A DNA stretch of 64,000 nt from CAZENU01 sp965117035. GTDB taxonomy: Bacteria; Chloroflexota; Dehalococcoidia; Lucifugimonadales; CAZENU01. The position numbers and the translations under genes were made by a program. This document shows, in pieces, positions 25,686 to 37,717 of the stretch. The DNA lies in assembly GCA_965117035.1 (NCBI GenBank), contig OZ220748.1, positions 1,550,001 to 1,614,000 of the forward strand, in the 5' to 3' direction. Each line of letters begins with the position of its first letter. Position 1 is the first letter of the stretch. The notes under the pieces are model-generated. The model was not told where the DNA came from and made no database searches. It saw only the letters and a program-made list of their open reading frames with translations.

Positions 25686-26665
25686 CCACAGACCTGCGGG
25701 ATACGTTGCTGTGTGGGCCTCGAGGCGGCTCAGCCTTCAGGAAATCGCCGGTGACTGAATCATCGGTCCTGTCACCGCAGGTCCGCCTGCACGACTTTCT
25801 TGCACAGGCGGAGAAGTGGCAGGCACGAATCCTCAGTAGCCAACCCCGGGAACAGGGCTCCATGAGGTTATTCCTCGGGCTCATGGAGAATCAGCAGCCC
25901 CAAGGCTGGCAGTTTCGTAGAGGGCGGCGAGAAGATGAGCTGAAAGACAGCCTATACGAGATGGGGGCGATCACGGTTCATGCACGAGAAAGGCATGTGT
26001 CGGAGTACGACCTGCACCCCACTGGGCGGGACCGCTTTGTAATGCAGTGCGGTTTGCTCCCGACGTCCTATGGCGTCGAAGAGCGGGAATCGAGCCAGTT
26101 TGGTTCATGGAACACCATTCAGATAGGGCTGCAACTACCAACCGATGAGGCGGCACTCGCCGACAACGACAGCTTCTTCGAACTCATCCTGAACTCATCG
26201 CTTGAGAACGGCCTGCAAGAGGCGCTGCATGAGATCGAGGGCGTTCAGCAAGAGCCGGAGGAAGAATGGGAACAGACATCTCTCCGTTCTCCGGAATCTT
26301 CCACACTGACAGTTGACCAAGACCTTCAAAACGCCCTAGCTGAATTGGCGTCGGTCCCCGAGGACGCTGCAGAAGCTGATTTCACATTGCCGACGCGAGA
26401 AGTGCAGGTGATGGCGGAGAAAGTCTTGCGCAGGTTGTACCGGATTTCACCGAGACCGTATCACGTCTATGTGATGCCCTACGGGGATATCTCCATCAAC
26501 GCAGCGACTCCTTGGCGAACCGCGCTGACGATCACGTGTGACGTTGACGGCACGGCAAGGTGCCTCGTGTACGACCAGGGCAACATGGAACAAAGGGACT
26601 ATGAAGACCCGGCCATGATTCCAGATGATTGGATCAGGCGGAATCTGGCGCGATGGGAGGTATGA
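25682..26665 (+). CDS. Unknown protein, second gene of the accessory operon
   Basis: A 327-residue soluble protein. The start at 25682 is chosen because it overlaps the previous stop (ATGA). An acidic low-complexity stretch near residues 190-205 (QQEPEEEWEQ) separates an N-terminal domain from a C-terminal one. The last 85 residues (YHVYVMPYGDISINA...CDVDGTARCLVYD) resemble a small domain common in bacterial hypothetical proteins, with a P-x-G-x-I turn followed by a D-G-x-x-x-C-L-V strand. The function of that domain is not known to me. Confidence 0.6.
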   Translation: MTTDLRDTLLCGPRGGSAFRKSPVTESSVLSPQVRLHDFLAQAEKWQARILSSQPREQGSMRLFLGLMENQQPQGWQFRRGRREDELKDSLYEMGAITVHARERHVSEYDLHPTGRDRFVMQCGLLPTSYGVEERESSQFGSWNTIQIGLQLPTDEAALADNDSFFELILNSSLENGLQEALHEIEGVQQEPEEEWEQTSLRSPESSTLTVDQDLQNALAELASVPEDAAEADFTLPTREVQVMAEKVLRRLYRISPRPYHVYVMPYGDISINAATPWRTALTITCDVDGTARCLVYDQGNMEQRDYEDPAMIPDDWIRRNLARWEV

Positions 26666-27120
26666 GCATCCCGGCGTGTACATTCTTGCCCGATGAGAAG
26701 CTCGGCGGCCAGGTGTCTTCAAGCAAGCACGTGCGATGGTGGGATAACAACGGGAAATGCCCACCTCCTGTCTTCATACAGAAAGACAGAGGTGAGATTT
26801 CGGTAGACCGGCTACACGAATCCTACATGGCGGAAGTCGGCAGGCTGGCCTATGACTACCACAGGAACCGACCACCCATTGGGAAGAGGACCTTCTACGG
26901 CTGGGCTGTTGTTACTCAGGAAATAGCAGAGCGGTGTGGTCGTAACCTCAAACGTGATCCGACCTGCTACAATCCGTTCCACGCCAACATCGTGCTCCCC
27001 CGAGAGGTGCTATGCAACAAGCGCCTCTACGAACGTCATGTCGAAGGGTTGGCGGCCGAGGCGATCTGGTGCCCATGGGGGATTGTCCAAGCCCCCGCAG
27101 CACAGGTCCCCACCGAATAG
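26662..27120 (+). CDS. Unknown protein, third gene of the accessory operon
   Basis: A 152-residue protein whose ATG at 26662 overlaps the previous stop, with GGGAGG just upstream. Notable residues are HVRWWDNNGKCPPPVF, the short motif EISVDRL, and a cysteine-containing C-terminal half (CGRNLKRDPTCYNPFHANIVL). The PPPVF...ISVDRL pattern recalls small partner proteins encoded beside genes like the preceding one. No catalytic signature is recognised. The coupled starts imply the three products work together. Confidence 0.6.
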   Translation: MSIPACTFLPDEKLGGQVSSSKHVRWWDNNGKCPPPVFIQKDRGEISVDRLHESYMAEVGRLAYDYHRNRPPIGKRTFYGWAVVTQEIAERCGRNLKRDPTCYNPFHANIVLPREVLCNKRLYERHVEGLAAEAIWCPWGIVQAPAAQVPTE

Positions 27121-27198
27121 TGGCCCGACGCTGGTAGAGTGAATAGTCCCTATATCGGCACATGGGTGTCAGACGCTGACCACAGTGTATCGGTCTAG

Positions 27199-28391
27199 GG
27201 AACCTCTGAACAACTCGCCGTAGCGTAGGGTGAGGTTGATTCGAGCGGTTTAGGGAGAACAATGAAGCCCCCTGCGCCACCCTTGGCGGGGATTATGTCG
27301 TCCTGTTCTTGCTCCTGGCGGGGCGTTTGCGCCCTTGCCAGCCCTTTTGGGCACACCTATACAAGGGCATGCGCCAAGCACTGCTCAGACCTCATCAGGT
27401 TGGCGAACCCCAGCAACGTCATGAGCCGCTGCGTATTCTTGGCCAGCCCTCGATAGCGGACCTTGCCGTAGCCGAAGTGCCGTTTGATATACAGGAATGG
27501 GTGCTCCACCTTGGCCCTGACCGACGCTTTGCGCTTCTCCGCCACAGCGTCATCGCTCCCAGGCTCCAGCTTACGCCTCTGGCTGGGCCTCAACGCTATC
27601 TGCCATTCCACATCCAGGTGCCGATTCTCCGGCCTCTTGTGGACTCCCTGGTACCCCGCATCGCCCCATACATGGGTCTCCTCACCGTGCAGCAACTGGG
27701 GTGTCTGAGTCACGTCATTGACATTCGCCGGTGTCGTCGACACGCTATGCACCACTCCCGTCTGAGAGTCCACTCCGATATGCACCTTCATCCCGAAGTG
27801 CCACTCGTTACCCTTCTTCGTCTGGTGCATCTCAGGGTCACGCTCCTTGCTCCGATTCTTCGTCGATGACGGCGCCGCTATGATGCTCGCGTCAACTATC
27901 GTCCCAGCCTGTAGTCGAAGCCCCTGAGACTCCAGATGACGGCCGATCTCCTCGAACAGGCCTGCGCCCAACTCATGCTGCTCCAACAGATGGCGGAAGT
28001 TCAGGATCGTAGTCTCGTCAGGCAACGGGCCAGACAGCTTCAGCCCTACGAATCGCCGCACCGAATCCACCTCGTAGAGCATGTCCTCCATCCCAGGGTC
28101 ACTCAGGTTGTAGAACAACTGCACGCAGTGTATCCGAAGCATCGCCGACAACTCATACGGACGACGTCCACGCCCGGCCTTGGGGTAGAACGGCCGGATG
28201 CGCTCTTCCATCTGTTCCCACGGAATCAGACCGTCCATGCGTTCCAAAAACTGCTCCCGGCGGGTCTTGCGCTTCTTGCCCTCATATTCCAAGTCCGCAA
28301 ACGTCGGCTGGCTCATGGCTTCCTATCCTCCCTCGTCAGCTATGACGCTGTTACTATGCCACAATACCATCAGGACTTATTCAGAGAGTCC
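27199..28391 (-). mobile_element. IS5-family insertion sequence with CTAG target duplication
   Basis: The element is 1193 bp. The left end GGAACCTCTGAACAACTC and the complement of the right end GGACTCTCTGAATAAGTC are imperfect inverted repeats. The 4-bp sequence CTAG flanks both sides (27195-27198 and 28392-28395), fitting the YTAR target preference of IS5. One intact transposase is present. The right flank is the tail of a trypsin-like protease gene. Confidence 0.9.
27357..28316 (-). CDS. IS5-family DDE transposase
   Basis: A 319-residue transposase with an N-terminal helix-rich domain (YELSAMLRIHCVQLFYNLSD) and the catalytic motif set IVDASIIAAPSSTKN (D), VWGDAGYQGVHKRPE (D) and VRAKVEHPFLYIKRHFGYGK (E, with the Y-2-R-3-E-6-K-like spacing of IS5). 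Length is normal and the frame is unbroken. Confidence 0.92.
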   Translation of the reverse strand: MSQPTFADLEYEGKKRKTRREQFLERMDGLIPWEQMEERIRPFYPKAGRGRRPYELSAMLRIHCVQLFYNLSDPGMEDMLYEVDSVRRFVGLKLSGPLPDETTILNFRHLLEQHELGAGLFEEIGRHLESQGLRLQAGTIVDASIIAAPSSTKNRSKERDPEMHQTKKGNEWHFGMKVHIGVDSQTGVVHSVSTTPANVNDVTQTPQLLHGEETHVWGDAGYQGVHKRPENRHLDVEWQIALRPSQRRKLEPGSDDAVAEKRKASVRAKVEHPFLYIKRHFGYGKVRYRGLAKNTQRLMTLLGFANLMRSEQCLAHALV

Positions 28392-28395
28392 CTAG

Positions 28396-28580
28396 CATTT
28401 CCTGTCCCTTTGATCTTCGGCTTGGGCAGATATGGCTCGTCGGGTGGGCGCGTCGTCAACGCAGATGGCGAGGTGGTCGGCATCGTCTCGGGACGATGGG
28501 CGTTCGAAAAAGGACGCCGAGGGCAACTGGATTGCGTCGACTACGCGGTCGCGGCCCCGCCGATGTCTCCAAGCACCTGA
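28396..28580 (+). pseudogene. C-terminal remnant of a trypsin-like (HtrA-type) serine protease
   Basis: About 60 codons continue rightwards from the IS5 target site. They encode GLGRYGSSGGRVVNADGEVV, which matches the catalytic-serine region of S1 proteases (GNSGGPLxxxxGEVVGI), then a short tail. The N-terminal part with the catalytic histidine and aspartate is absent; the sequence left of the IS has a stop in the matching frame. The gene was therefore truncated before or after IS5 insertion. Confidence 0.6.
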
Positions 28581-28623
28581 GATAGACCCGCCAGCGGCCA
28601 ACCCCACCGCTGAGTATCCAAGA

Positions 28624-28651
28624 CCCCGAGCGGCTCGCTCCGGGGCCTTTT
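28624..28651 (+). terminator. Intrinsic terminator
   Basis: The stem CCCCGAGCG (28624-28632) pairs with 28636-28645, with one bulged C and loop GCT, and is followed by CCTTTT. It closes transcription running through the protease remnant, ahead of the prs promoter. Confidence 0.75.
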
Positions 28652-28730
28652 CGTGTCGGTGTTCTATGCCCGTTCTAAGTCTTGCACTTCCCTCGGTATC
28701 CATTCGCTACCCACTATCCACTACCCCCCG

Positions 28731-28739
28731 TGATATAAT
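28731..28739 (+). promoter_or_regulatory. Extended -10 promoter for prs
   Basis: TGATATAAT is a perfect extended -10. No convincing -35 box is present, as is usual for this promoter type. The same 9-mer occurs before pcrA (41371) and the second selenoprotein gene (62253). The leader to the prs ATG is about 107 nt and GC-rich. Confidence 0.6.
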
Positions 28740-28852
28740 TCTGTCTCTGACCAGCGGTCGCGGAGGCGGCCCGTAGCCGCGGCCGGACACCCCGCGCGCC
28801 GGGCGGGGCCCGTTGCGTCGCGCTCAAACCACCGGGAGGCACAGCGGAGCCA

Positions 28853-29806
28853 ATGCCCCTTTTCGAAGACCTGAGAGTTTTCTCGGGCACCGCCCATCCC
28901 AGGCTCGCGCAGGACATCTGCTCCTACCTGGGCATCTCGCTCGGCGACTGCGACGTCTTCAAGTTCAGCAACGACGAGACCTTCGTGAAGATCCTGGAGA
29001 ACGTCCGCGAGAAGGACGTGTTCCTGGTGCAGCCGATCTCGGCGCCGGTCAACGACCACCTGATGGAGCTGTGGATCATGATCGACGCCGCCCGACGCGC
29101 CTCGGCGGGGCGGATCACCGTCGTGGTCCCCTACTACGCCTACGGCAGGACCGACAAGAAGGACCAGCCCCGCGTCGCCATCACCGCGCGGCTCGTCGCC
29201 GACTTCATCACCGTCGCCGGCGCCGACCGCGTGCTGACGATGAACCTCCACGCGGGCCAGATACAGGGCTTCTTCAACATCCCGCTCGACGAGCTCACGG
29301 CGATCGGGCTGCTGTCGAAGCGCTACCTGAACGCCGGCTTCGACGACCTTGTTGTCGTGGCCGCGGACGTGGGAGCGGCGAAGAAGGCCCACGACATGGC
29401 GGACCTCCTGGACGCGCCCATCGCCATCATCGAGAAGGAGCGGACCGGCAACGACGACCGGGCCGTAGCCGTCAATGTCATCGGGAACGTGGAGGGCAAG
29501 AGAACGCTGATCGTCGAGGACGAGATCAACACCGGCGGCACGGTCGTGTCCGCCGTGGAGCTGCTGAAGCAGCAGGGCTCGACCGAGATCTACTGCTGCG
29601 CCGTACACCCGATCCTCTCGGGGACGGCCGCGCAGAGGCTCGCCGACAGCGCGCTGAGCGAGGTCCTCGTCACCGACACGCTGCCCGTGTCCGACGAGAA
29701 GCGGTCCTCCAAGCTGCAGATCGTGTCCGTCGCGGAGATGCTCGGCGAGGCGATACACCGCATCCACAGCGGGCTCTCCGTCGGGGCGATGTTCGACCAG
29801 CAGTAG
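28853..29806 (+). CDS. prs: Ribose-phosphate pyrophosphokinase
   Basis: A 317-residue class I PRPP synthase making PRPP from ribose 5-phosphate and ATP for nucleotide, His and Trp synthesis. Signatures are KFSNDETFVKI, LVQPISAPVNDHLMEL, PYYAYGRTDKKDQPR and the PRPP loop LIVEDEINTGGTVVSA. The family PRPP loop usually reads DDxIDTGGT; here it is EDEINTGGT. GGAG precedes the ATG. The length matches the family. Confidence 0.95.
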   Translation: MPLFEDLRVFSGTAHPRLAQDICSYLGISLGDCDVFKFSNDETFVKILENVREKDVFLVQPISAPVNDHLMELWIMIDAARRASAGRITVVVPYYAYGRTDKKDQPRVAITARLVADFITVAGADRVLTMNLHAGQIQGFFNIPLDELTAIGLLSKRYLNAGFDDLVVVAADVGAAKKAHDMADLLDAPIAIIEKERTGNDDRAVAVNVIGNVEGKRTLIVEDEINTGGTVVSAVELLKQQGSTEIYCCAVHPILSGTAAQRLADSALSEVLVTDTLPVSDEKRSSKLQIVSVAEMLGEAIHRIHSGLSVGAMFDQQ

Positions 29807-29950
29807 CGAGAGCGCCGATGCTGAGAGTCCCGCACCTCCGTCACCTCCCCGCCGTGGATTCCCGCCTGCGGAGACCCTTGCGTAACTCCTCATGCAGCCG
29901 GCATACGGGGGCGGACGTGCGGCGATATCCTATCTGGGAGGCCCCGCCCC

Positions 29951-30013
29951 TGGGTTCCCGCCTTCGCGGGAATGACGATTGTGCAAGGGCCTCCCTGCGC
30001 GGGAACGACGATT
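29951..30013. repeat. Dispersed GGGTTCCCGCC...GGGAATGACG repeat with half copy
   Basis: A full unit at 29951-29990 is followed by a half unit (CCTGCGCGGGAACGACG). The sequence upstream (29863-29900) carries a degenerate related copy. Nothing else is seen in the 271-base gap between prs and secA. Confidence 0.65.
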
Positions 30014-30077
30014 GGGCGGGGCGCGTTTCGGCAACCCCTCGTTGCCCCGCGTCGCCAGATCGGCAGAGGTGCCAGCG

Positions 30078-32731
<2,654 letters not shown>

Positions 32732-32735
<4 letters not shown>

Positions 32736-35205
32736 CCGCCACCCTGCCCGTGGCCGCGTCGTCGTCGGCCCGGGCTGTACCGTTCGGGCTCCTGGTCGCT
32801 GCGGCCTTCATGTTCGCCTGCGGCGACACGGCCTCAACGACTCCGACCGCGACCGACGCAGCGACACCCTGGGCGACGCCCACTCTGTCCCCGTCGCCTG
32901 CTCGGGATGCCGCACTGGCGCTCGCGGCAACGCCCGTCCGGTCACCGTCGCCTGTTCACACGGCCATCGCCACGCCCATCGCGACGCCCACCTCATCGCC
33001 ATCGCCCTCACTTACAGCCACACCAACCCCGTTACCGTCGCCTACACACACGGCTACGGCTGCCCCTGCTCAGACGCCCACGCTCGAACCCACTTGCGCG
33101 CCCGCCTCGGGACAGCTCACATCGGAACAGGCGCGGTCGATCGCGGACCTGCCCTGGGCAGACGGCAACCACGGGTCCGTCAGGGCGCTTCGACGCCTCG
33201 CGATGGGATCGCCGGTGGCGTTCCAGGCCTGGATGCGGCGCTTTGGCGACGACCCGACGCATGAGTCGCTGATCGACTCCTTCGCCTCCATCGCCTTCTG
33301 TGACGAAGCGGCCGCCCTGGCAATCGTCCAAATGTCCTTCCTCGACGACGCCGGCGTCGGGGACCATTTCGAGGCCGGCGACCGCCTCATCCTGGGCGGC
33401 CTGTCAAGATTGGCCCGGTCCAGCCTGGACAGCCTGAACAGGGTGCTCACTCATCCAGACCTGCAGGGCGGGATCACCGACGAGTCGACCGTTCTCGTCC
33501 TCCTGCTGCTACTGGATGACCCGGCAGCCGCCGAGGCTATACGGGCGTTGCCGTGGATCGAGGACGGGTTGACGGACTCCCATGGAGACGAGCAGCCGGG
33601 AGAATTCGTCGAAGACGAGACCGTGCACGCCATGGGGCTGATAGACTTGGCGCGGCGCGCCAACCTGTCATTCCGGGCGTTCGTGGAGATACCGTGGGTG
33701 CGAGACGGGTACGACCGGGCCGAGTGGCCCATCATCGCCGATCTCCTGGAGATGGCGCGATTCGACGATGGAGCGACGGCCCGCGTCATGGCGATGCCGT
33801 TCATGGCGTCTCCCAGCCGCGGTGACCAGCCCATGACGTCGCTGCTGCTGGAGGCCGCCCGTCGACGCAGCCTCCAGCGGCTCCTGTCCAGCCCCTGGCT
33901 CGCCGGCGGCATCGAGGAGGGCCAGTTCGCCGAGGTGAGCCTGGCAAACCTGGAGGCGCGAAAGCCCGACGCGGCCGCGGCCCTGGAGCGGCTCGACTGG
34001 CTCCGGGATGGGATCGGTCCTGCCGAGCGGGACGCCATTCTCGCCCTGGTCGACGCGGCAATCGATGCGGACGCGCTCTTCCCCGCCCTGGTCGCCAGGA
34101 CCTGGGTACAGGACGGCCTGTCGTCCGACGAGCAACAGGCCGTCGATCTTCTCTCGACGATGGCGAGCACTCCCGCAGCCGGGACAGGCGGAGCGGACGC
34201 TGCCACATCACTGCGACTCGTCGACATGCCGTTCCTGGAGGAGATCGAGCCGCTGGACGTAGCGGCCCTGAGCGCTCTGTCGGCGATCATGTTCTCGTCC
34301 GGGGAAGACGCCCTGCGGCTGGTGCTGTCCCATCCCCAGCTGCGCGGCGGCATTACGGACGACTGGACAGCCTTCGTCTCGGTCACGTCCCTGGCGTCGC
34401 GGCACGACGGGCTGCTGGAGTTCGTGCTGGACCCGGAGCGGACGTGGGTGGACAAGGAGGTAGTCGAGCTGGCACTCGCCGGCGAGGTGAAACTGACCGT
34501 CGTCGAGTCGAGACTGACCGACGAAAAGTACTTTGCCCTGGACGTCGAGGCGCTGCTCGAACCCATGGACCTGCTGGAGCACTCGCTGCGCACGTACGAA
34601 GAGTTCATCGGCGAGGCGTTCCCCTTGCGCCACCTGGTGCTGATCGTCGCCGACGTCGAGGGCTTCGGAGGCGGCGAATACGCCCATGGAGTCATCGCCT
34701 CGCGCTGGAGGAGCAGCGCGGCGGTTATCGCTCACGAAACGGCGCACGTGTGGCAGGCCACTCCCACTGGATGACGCAGCCGGCGACCTGGATAGACGAG
34801 GGGGCCGCGGAGTTCCTGACCGCCATCTCGGAGAGAGCCCGCCGCGGCACTCCGCTCCCCGAGCCCGGGGACTCGTGCAGCCTGGCCGACAGCATCGCCG
34901 AGCTGGTGAGACTGGAGCAGGACCCTGACGAGGTCTTCGCCTCGGGCTGCCCCCACATTCTGGGAATGGGCATGTTCCTGGAGCTGTACGACCGCATGGA
35001 GGAGCCGGCCTTCCGGCACGGGCTGCGCAACCTGTACATCATGAGCGCCGAAGACGAGCCGGCGTGGTACGGTCAGGGCACGTGCGTGGGAATAGACGCC
35101 GGCTTTTGCCTTCTGTCGGCGGCGTTCTCGGTCTGGATGGCGCCCGAACAGCGCGACATCGCCGCCGAGATCATCGACCGCAGGTACTTCGGCGGCCCGC
35201 AGTGA
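32732..35205 (+). pseudogene. Frameshifted lipoprotein metalloprotease (gluzincin-like) with repeated WxxDG modules
   Basis: The frame from GTG 32732 (overlapping the secA stop) gives a lipoprotein leader ending FMFAC, a long Thr/Ser/Pro linker, and about six repeats of roughly 70 residues marked by PWADG, PWIEDG, PWVRDG, PWLAGG, DWLRDG and TWVQDG. It ends in the zinc motif HETAH, then stops at 34774. The next frame continues directly with HSHWMTQPATWIDEGAAEF, supplying the glutamate-bearing half of a gluzincin site, and ends at 35205. Adding one base near 34752 (TGG-CAGG to TGGGCAGG) restores one protein of about 824 residues. This is either an assembly error or a recent mutation. Confidence 0.75.
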
Positions 35206-35277
35206 TCCGCGCCACCGACTGACGTGCCCGGCAAGCCCGGATGTCGACCTGTCGGCGACCGTTGAGTCAGCGGCTCG

Positions 35278-37509
35278 TCACTCGGCGCAACGGTCGATAG
35301 CCAGCTTGTAGCCGCCCACGTCTGCGGTCAACGTTGCTTCCACTGCGACATAGTAATACCCCGAACTCGGGGCTTCCCAGACGATAGGTCGCCGTGTAGG
35401 TCTACCCGACTCATCTCCACAGTCGTCACAGGAGATGTTCACCCTATCCCAGCCCACCCCCAGCCCGTGAGAGACCGAGTCGTACAGGCTTATGGTGAAG
35501 GACCCCGCGGATTCGCCTTGCCTGGGCACCTCTTTCGCATACGAGTCCGGATAGATCTCCATGCGGTAGATGCGTCCGCCCTCGGCTCGAAATCTGAAAT
35601 AGTCGATGTCGCCCTGATAGTCGATCCTGCCGTCTACGGACTTCCCCGCCGCGAGTGCGGTTGCGGACGTTGCCGAATCGCCGTCGTCGTCGATGACGGG
35701 AACGACTGTCAGGGTGTACGCGCCTGTACGATCCCAGCCGCTTACCGAGATGTAGTAGACGCCCTGCCCCGGTGGTTGCCAGGTGAACCAACTTCTCGAG
35801 CCGTCCGTGGTGATATGCGGCCCAAGCCAAGGGTTGCCTCCGTCGGAGTCGTACAGGTACGTGCCCCAGTGGTCCATATCTCTGCTTTCGACCTGTATGC
35901 GATAGGGCTGATCCTTTTCCGCCGTGAATCGGAAATAGTCGACGTCGCCCTCATAGTTCGCGTAGCCGCTTACGTCCTCGCCCACGACAATAGCCGTGGC
36001 GGCCGTCCTGTAGTTGCCATGGTCGTCAGCGCCCGGGACCGGTACTCGAGTGACGCTCAACGTGTAGGGGCCCATGAAATACGGGGTGTCCATCCGTACA
36101 TAGAAATCCCCCGTTCGTGGCGCCTCCCATGTCTTGCCCCAAAGCTCCACGTCGTCACCCGCCGAGTCCTGCAGTTGAAGAACCACCCTCCGGAAAGACG
36201 ACGGTTCAGGGAGGGTCGTGTCTATCCGGTAGAAGCGCCCCTTCACGGCCCTGAACCGGAAATAGTCACGGTCTCCGTTGTACTGCGTGTAGCCCCCAAT
36301 GGTCTCGCCCAGGGCGATCTCGGTAGCGGACGCGAGACCCTCGCCGTGGTCGTCGTCGATCGCGGTGACCGTGAGTGCATAAGAACCCGTCTCTCCCCGC
36401 GGCGACGCGACGGTCACGTAGTACTCCCCGGATGCCGGAGCTTCCCAGGCGTACCCCGACGTAGACTGTGACCACTCGATCTCATCCCCGCCAGAGCCGT
36501 ACAGACTTACGGCATAGCCATAGCTGTCCAAAGTTCTGAGAGCGACGTCCATCCGATAGATGCAGCCCTTCACGGCCTTGAAACGGAAGTAGTCCGAGTC
36601 GCCCGCGTATTCCAGGCCGGCAGCGACCGGCTCTCCCACTCTCACGTAGGCGGCCGACCTCAGCCCGTTCCCGTGTACATCCTCGGACGGACGACTCGTC
36701 GGTGCGACCGTCAATGTGTATTCGCCCTCCCACGAGTCGCATCCATGGGAGGAGGGTACATTCGCAACATCAACGTAGTGGTCTCCCGAGCTCGGCGCTT
36801 CCCAGACAATCACTCCCCTATCGCGCGAAAACCTGTCAACCGCCAGGATCTCCCTGTCGGAGTCCTTCAGCCACATGTTCCAGCAGCCCTCGTCGCCCGT
36901 GGCAACCTCTATCCGGTATAGCTGGCCTGCCTCCGCCTCGAACCGGAAGTAGTCGTAGTCGAAAGAGTAGCCCATGCTTCCCCTGACAGGCTCACCCAGG
37001 GTTACCTCGGATGCGAACGGCATATCGTCGCCGTGGTCCTCCGCGAACGGGACGAGAGTGAGTGTGTAAGAACCTCCGTCCCCGCCTTCCACCGCTACGT
37101 AGTAGTCTCCTGGATGCCCCGGCCAGACGAACCGCACTGCGTCGGTATCCGCGCGACCCCGGCCCTCCATCATCCTGCTCAAATCGGAGGCGTACAGGAC
37201 CACTATCGGGTCGGCCAGCGTTCCTGGCACAACCGACAGGTCGTAGACACGATTTTCCTCTCCCCTGATACGAAAGTAGTCCGTGTCGTCCAGGCTGCCA
37301 CGGACAGTCTCGCCAACCGCTACTGTGGCTGTCGATGCTGGTATGGCGGCGACCGACGGCGTGCTGGCCGGCGGAGGAATCGGGCATGGGGGATCGGCGC
37401 ATCCTGCCAGGAGCGCGGCGAACAGCAGAGCGAGCGCCATTTGGGCGCGGATTGAAGCGGAACAGCGTGGCCGGGACTTGCGGAAGATCACTCCTATTCG
37501 ACCTCCCAT
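35278..37509 (-). CDS. Lipoprotein with six PPC-like beta repeats
   Basis: A protein of about 743 residues. After a leader ending LLAGC and a Pro/Ser linker come six repeats, each with D-Y-F-R-F/I and a later Y-R-I/M-E/D (DTDYFRIRG, DYDYFRFEAEAG, DSDYFRFKAVKG, DRDYFRFRAVKG, DVDYFRFTAEKD, DIDYFRFRAEGG) and endings like GxYxLTVxP. This is the pattern of bacterial pre-peptidase C-terminal (PPC) domains, beta-sandwich modules of secreted proteins. No catalytic domain is present, so it may bind or display. The start at 37509 sits 7 nt from a predicted transcription start; 37440 is an alternative. Confidence 0.75.
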   Translation of the reverse strand: MGGRIGVIFRKSRPRCSASIRAQMALALLFAALLAGCADPPCPIPPPASTPSVAAIPASTATVAVGETVRGSLDDTDYFRIRGEENRVYDLSVVPGTLADPIVVLYASDLSRMMEGRGRADTDAVRFVWPGHPGDYYVAVEGGDGGSYTLTLVPFAEDHGDDMPFASEVTLGEPVRGSMGYSFDYDYFRFEAEAGQLYRIEVATGDEGCWNMWLKDSDREILAVDRFSRDRGVIVWEAPSSGDHYVDVANVPSSHGCDSWEGEYTLTVAPTSRPSEDVHGNGLRSAAYVRVGEPVAAGLEYAGDSDYFRFKAVKGCIYRMDVALRTLDSYGYAVSLYGSGGDEIEWSQSTSGYAWEAPASGEYYVTVASPRGETGSYALTVTAIDDDHGEGLASATEIALGETIGGYTQYNGDRDYFRFRAVKGRFYRIDTTLPEPSSFRRVVLQLQDSAGDDVELWGKTWEAPRTGDFYVRMDTPYFMGPYTLSVTRVPVPGADDHGNYRTAATAIVVGEDVSGYANYEGDVDYFRFTAEKDQPYRIQVESRDMDHWGTYLYDSDGGNPWLGPHITTDGSRSWFTWQPPGQGVYYISVSGWDRTGAYTLTVVPVIDDDGDSATSATALAAGKSVDGRIDYQGDIDYFRFRAEGGRIYRMEIYPDSYAKEVPRQGESAGSFTISLYDSVSHGLGVGWDRVNISCDDCGDESGRPTRRPIVWEAPSSGYYYVAVEATLTADVGGYKLAIDRCAE

Positions 37510-37522
37510 TTCGCTTGTCGAG

Positions 37523-37531
37523 AGTATATCA
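37523..37531 (-). promoter_or_regulatory. Extended -10 element for the PPC lipoprotein
   Basis: On the minus strand TGATATACT matches an extended -10. The predicted transcription start is only about 7 nt before the ATG at 37509, implying a nearly leaderless mRNA. It lies back to back with the polX region. Confidence 0.45.
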
Positions 37532-37717
37532 AGCGCCAAGGACAGCATGGCATGCCCGGGCGAGTGCGAAGAGACAGTTGCCGCCGGCGCTTCGGCGGCC
37601 CGACTGACCCGGGTCGCACTGTACGTGCGTCGGGCAGCCCATCGCCGCGAGGCACCCAACGGGGTACACTTGCGGAATGACGGCGATCCGACCGGACCGG
37701 ACAAGGCTGGGCACGGC

